Below, one piece after another: positions 57,107-60,000 of a stretch of DNA of 60,000 nt. The translations under genes were made by a program, and so were the position numbers. The stretch is from Apostichopus japonicus (lineage: Eukaryota; Echinodermata; Holothuroidea; Aspidochirotida; Stichopodidae), in NCBI RefSeq assembly GCF_037975245.1, contig NC_092567.1, positions 25,838,376-25,898,375 of the forward strand, read 5' to 3'. Under the pieces are notes generated by a model, which ran no database searches, was not told the DNA's origin, and saw only the letters and a program-made list of their open reading frames with translations. The stretch's first letter is position 1. Each line of letters starts with the position of its first letter.

Positions 57107-59268
57107 AGAGGTTATGAAATTGAAAAATGTTTTCTTTATCATTGTATTCTGCACACTCGTAGCATTCCAATGATACGCAATTTGTGTCAAACGAAGCTTC
57201 CATCCTCGAGGAATAAACGATCAAAATTCGAGGGTAATAAAAACTTTCTAAAAGTTGTTGTATTTACAGTAATGCGGCGTGACGTCAGTCGAGGAACTCA
57301 GCTCTCTTCCGTGACGCTATGTTTACATTCTTAAACGTCTAAGAAGACACAACATTACACTGTTGCAGTGCTCCGTAGTAACTGACATTTGGTGTTTGGA
57401 GTTTTGTTTCCACGTAACAGTCCACGGGCCGATATGTGGTTGCAGGTTGCTCCACCACAAGTAAAGACGGATTTCACCTGCACGCTTTTCCAAAAGATAA
57501 CAGAAATTGAAGAATTTGAACACGACTCGTTCAAAACACTACAAATAAACAACGTTACGAGTGCCTGTGGGCCTATACTATTGCCAAATTACTTGTTATT
57601 ACCATAGACAAGGCCTCCTTGATGCACAAAACTTAAATCCAGTTGGTTTTAGAGCAATCAATACTAGATCTGCAAGTTTTCTTTTGCGGTAAAACGCGTT
57701 TTGTTATGATTGAGAGGTGAAGAGTGTCACAAGGTCCCCCTAAACAGGGTCCTTGGAACAGGTGCAGGTCTGACACATAGAATCGATAAAAGAAGCGATA
57801 CGAGTTTTAAACACAAAAATTTACTTTATTAAATGGAACCATAAGTTACTTGAGGTCTCCTACAATAATACTTAGAAATACAAATGAATAATAATAATAC
57901 GAATAATGCAGGTTAGGCTCGAAACGGCTTTCTCTCCAGTTCCAGGATAACGACTCTATCTCTGCCTCTCAGGCAATCGAAAGGAACATCGCATGTCGCC
58001 TCTCAGTCAATGCTTGACCTAATTCTCAGGTCACAAGCTACCACCCTATGAATTAAAAAGGAAGAATTTGTCTAATCTCTAATTCCTTCGAACCCTATTC
58101 CAGTATTAACATTTTCATATAGTAATACGCATGACAGCACACTCTTTTTGAAGGATTAAAACATAAATACATATCGCAAAATTTCTGTTGCCGAATAACT
58201 TCCTAAAAATTAATTCACATGTTTAACGACAGATTTTAAACTCGTTAATTTCTAATAACTTGAATTTACACATGTCAAGAGTTTAAATAACATTATACAC
58301 ATTTTATGTGAAAGAAGCCAATTTTACTTTTATAAATTACTTTCTAAATTTGTCCCTTCCTTTTCGTTCGCAAATTTATTTTCTCATAAAGCAATTAACG
58401 CAAATTTTAATTTCCCTTGACTTTATAAACACGAAATATTTAATCCCCGGCAAATTGATATACACGAATTCTAATACCCCGTGACATAGTATAATAATTT
58501 ATTAAACAAACTTACAGGTCACAGCTCCAATCCAAAACCTGGTTCACGCAATGCGTTGACTTTCACTATACGTTGACTTTCAAAATACGTTGACTCTCAC
58601 AATACGTTGGCTTTACCAATACGTTGACTTTCACAATATACGTTGACTTCACTTTCAAAAATTATAACTTTTTTACTGTGCTGGTCCCCGACCAAATCGT
58701 CTCCCAATCTCTACAGCGGGATGTCAGTGAGCGAAGTGAGTATCTCTATGCTTAATATTCCACAGAGGCAACATTCCAAAAACCGCCCAAGGAATTTAAA
58801 GGTACGACTACTAATATTTAGTCTATTGTTACACACACATTTATGCAAATGAGATACTGCAGTTACATAACTAGAGATTCCTTAAGTAGTACAACTAAGA
58901 GTGTTATTTTGATCGACCCCCTGACAAAGAGGTGAAGTCCCATTTCCTCGGAATCGGAAGATTCGGGAGACGACATTTTCAATTGATGAGAAGAGTCTTG
59001 TGATCGCATGTAGTAAACTGTATAACGCCGTATCGGTAAACAGCGGGGAGTGGGCTTTGGCTGTAATGTTCCTATGATGACGTCAGATGAACTGCGGTGG
59101 GCAGCTTTGAATTTTTTTCAAGTGGCAGCTTGAGAGGTCTCTAGGGAATGCTTTGACAGCGAATTTCTGGCGTTTGAAGCCGCATTTACGGAAAGTTGTG
59201 CATGGATGGTGTTTTTATAATGTAGAAAACCATTCCAAGACATAAAAATCCACCACTACATAACCTCT
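57107..59268. mobile_element. TTAA-flanked DNA element, 2.16 kb
   Basis: TTAA at 57103-57106 and 59269-59272 brackets inverted ends AGAGGTTATG. A palindromic TGACGTCA lies 173 bp from the left end (57280-57287) and 183 bp from the right end (59078-59085), the same layout as in the TTAA element at 10167. There is no recognisable transposase. The short ORFs at 57323-57607 on both strands cannot be identified. There is no duplicate copy of the locus in the window, so the empty site cannot be read directly. Confidence 0.65.
58551..58655. repeat. Short tandem repeat ACGTTGACTTTC, about 20-bp period
   Basis: About six units of the type ATACGTTGACTTTCACA with a 19-22 bp period, inside the TTAA element. 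Confidence 0.85.
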
Positions 59269-59272
59269 TTAA

Positions 59273-60000
59273 TTATGTAATTAGAGGGACCATCAACATA
59301 AATCTTTCACGTGATATCGAAGAAATGTTTGTTAGGTCACCATGTCATGATTCTCTAACAAGAAATCGCACCCTCCTCTCTTCTCCTCTCCTCCCTTTCA
59401 ATAGACAGAAATTAACAACTTTCTCCTTTATCCCGTAGTAGTAGTTGTAGAGTAGTATATTGCAAGTAATTTCTTGGCTACACCTCTCTGAACGTACACA
59501 AATGTAAACCTATTACTTGTTTAAATAGTTTCTTTTTCTCGTGGGTGAGGAGGAGGAGGTGGTTTAATTATTATTATTATGATTATTATTATTATTTTTA
59601 CTGTCTCACTTACGTTTACTTTTTTTTTTCTTGTTCTAGTATATTCTAGGGATTTTTCTCACTTCCACTTGTACACTGCATGCTCCTACTAAACGATGTT
59701 TGTTAAGTTTTATGTAAAAACAAAACAAACAAACACCCCCCCCCCTTAAATAAACTGAACTGAACTTCATCTAGTTTCTAACCAAGACTGAGAGTGTAAC
59801 CACCTAAAGTCAAGTTAACAAGAACTAAGACTCAAACTTTACTAAAAACCTGTAACCCTGTAATAATCATCATTTTCGAAACACAGACTGAAATCCAAAC
59901 ATCGCTCGTTAAATTCAGAAGTTTTTCTTCCTATTTTGAATATTTTCTCTGAAATATTTGTTAATTATTACGTGCACTGGATTTCTTGCATTGATTAAGA
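59273..60000. other. Terminal segment with simple repeats only
   Basis: Contains a CTCCTCTCTTCTCCTCTCCT tract (59372-59391), an ATT microsatellite (about 59568-59597), a T run (59621-59630) and a poly-C run (59736-59746). No ORF with recognisable content. Confidence 0.6.

Noticed and set aside
57323-57607. Overlapping ORFs of 65-72 codons on both strands near 57400
   Set aside because: They sit inside a TTAA element and have no recognisable domain and no paralog in the window to test conservation. I cannot support a gene call.

Overview
The window looks like nuclear DNA from a marine invertebrate, most likely a non-vertebrate deuterostome such as an echinoderm. That placement is an inference from an AT-rich, intron-bearing, transposon-dense sequence, frequent GGCCTAGGCC-type words, a Mag-like Ty3/gypsy element and a family of LRAT-domain membrane proteins. 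I cannot name the species. There is no sign of bacterial operons, CRISPR arrays, rRNA or intact tRNA genes.

The backbone is a tandem array of one segmental duplication, roughly 8-10 kb per unit once later insertions are removed. Unit I spans about 1-12,690, unit II about 12,700-36,567, unit III about 36,568-52,140 and unit IV about 52,140-56,800. Each unit carries one plus-strand LRAT-like (NlpC/P60-fold, NCEHF-box) gene. A short first coding exon of 28-30 codons ends in phase 1. It is followed by an intron holding a 22-bp minisatellite in units I-III, and then one long exon encoding the LRAT domain and four hydrophobic segments. The genes are at 2188-4120, 14092-17330, 38913-41181 and 55846-56760. 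The fourth is the most diverged, lacks the minisatellite, and has a broken first exon plus a 55-nt deletion that forces a new start codon. The downstream part of units I-III repeats the same non-coding blocks, including a decayed minus-strand exon-like Cys/His sequence.

Transposable elements entered individual units, and the other units preserve the empty sites, so many target-site duplications can be read directly. They are: a SINE (715-931), a hAT-type MITE (7413-8413), two TTAA-flanked elements (10167-11864 and 57107-59268), two hAT-type mini elements (19943-20278 and 53135-53504), two 5'-truncated LINE tails (45352-45852 and 46286-46613), foldback elements (22020-22914 and about 36960-38199), a degenerate Ty3/gypsy element with both LTRs (23050-36567, minus strand), and CACTG-ended elements with 2-bp duplications and dense TTAGTCGG subterminal motifs (28612-33098, its partial duplicate 24765-27777, and 47866-52105).

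The gypsy element was invaded by a CACTG element, and the junction region was then tandemly duplicated over 3,847 bp at more than 99% identity. The duplication is either very recent or an assembly artefact. The last 3 kb hold a TTAA element and simple repeats. The only probably functional host genes are the LRAT-like ones; everything else is mobile DNA or its remains.
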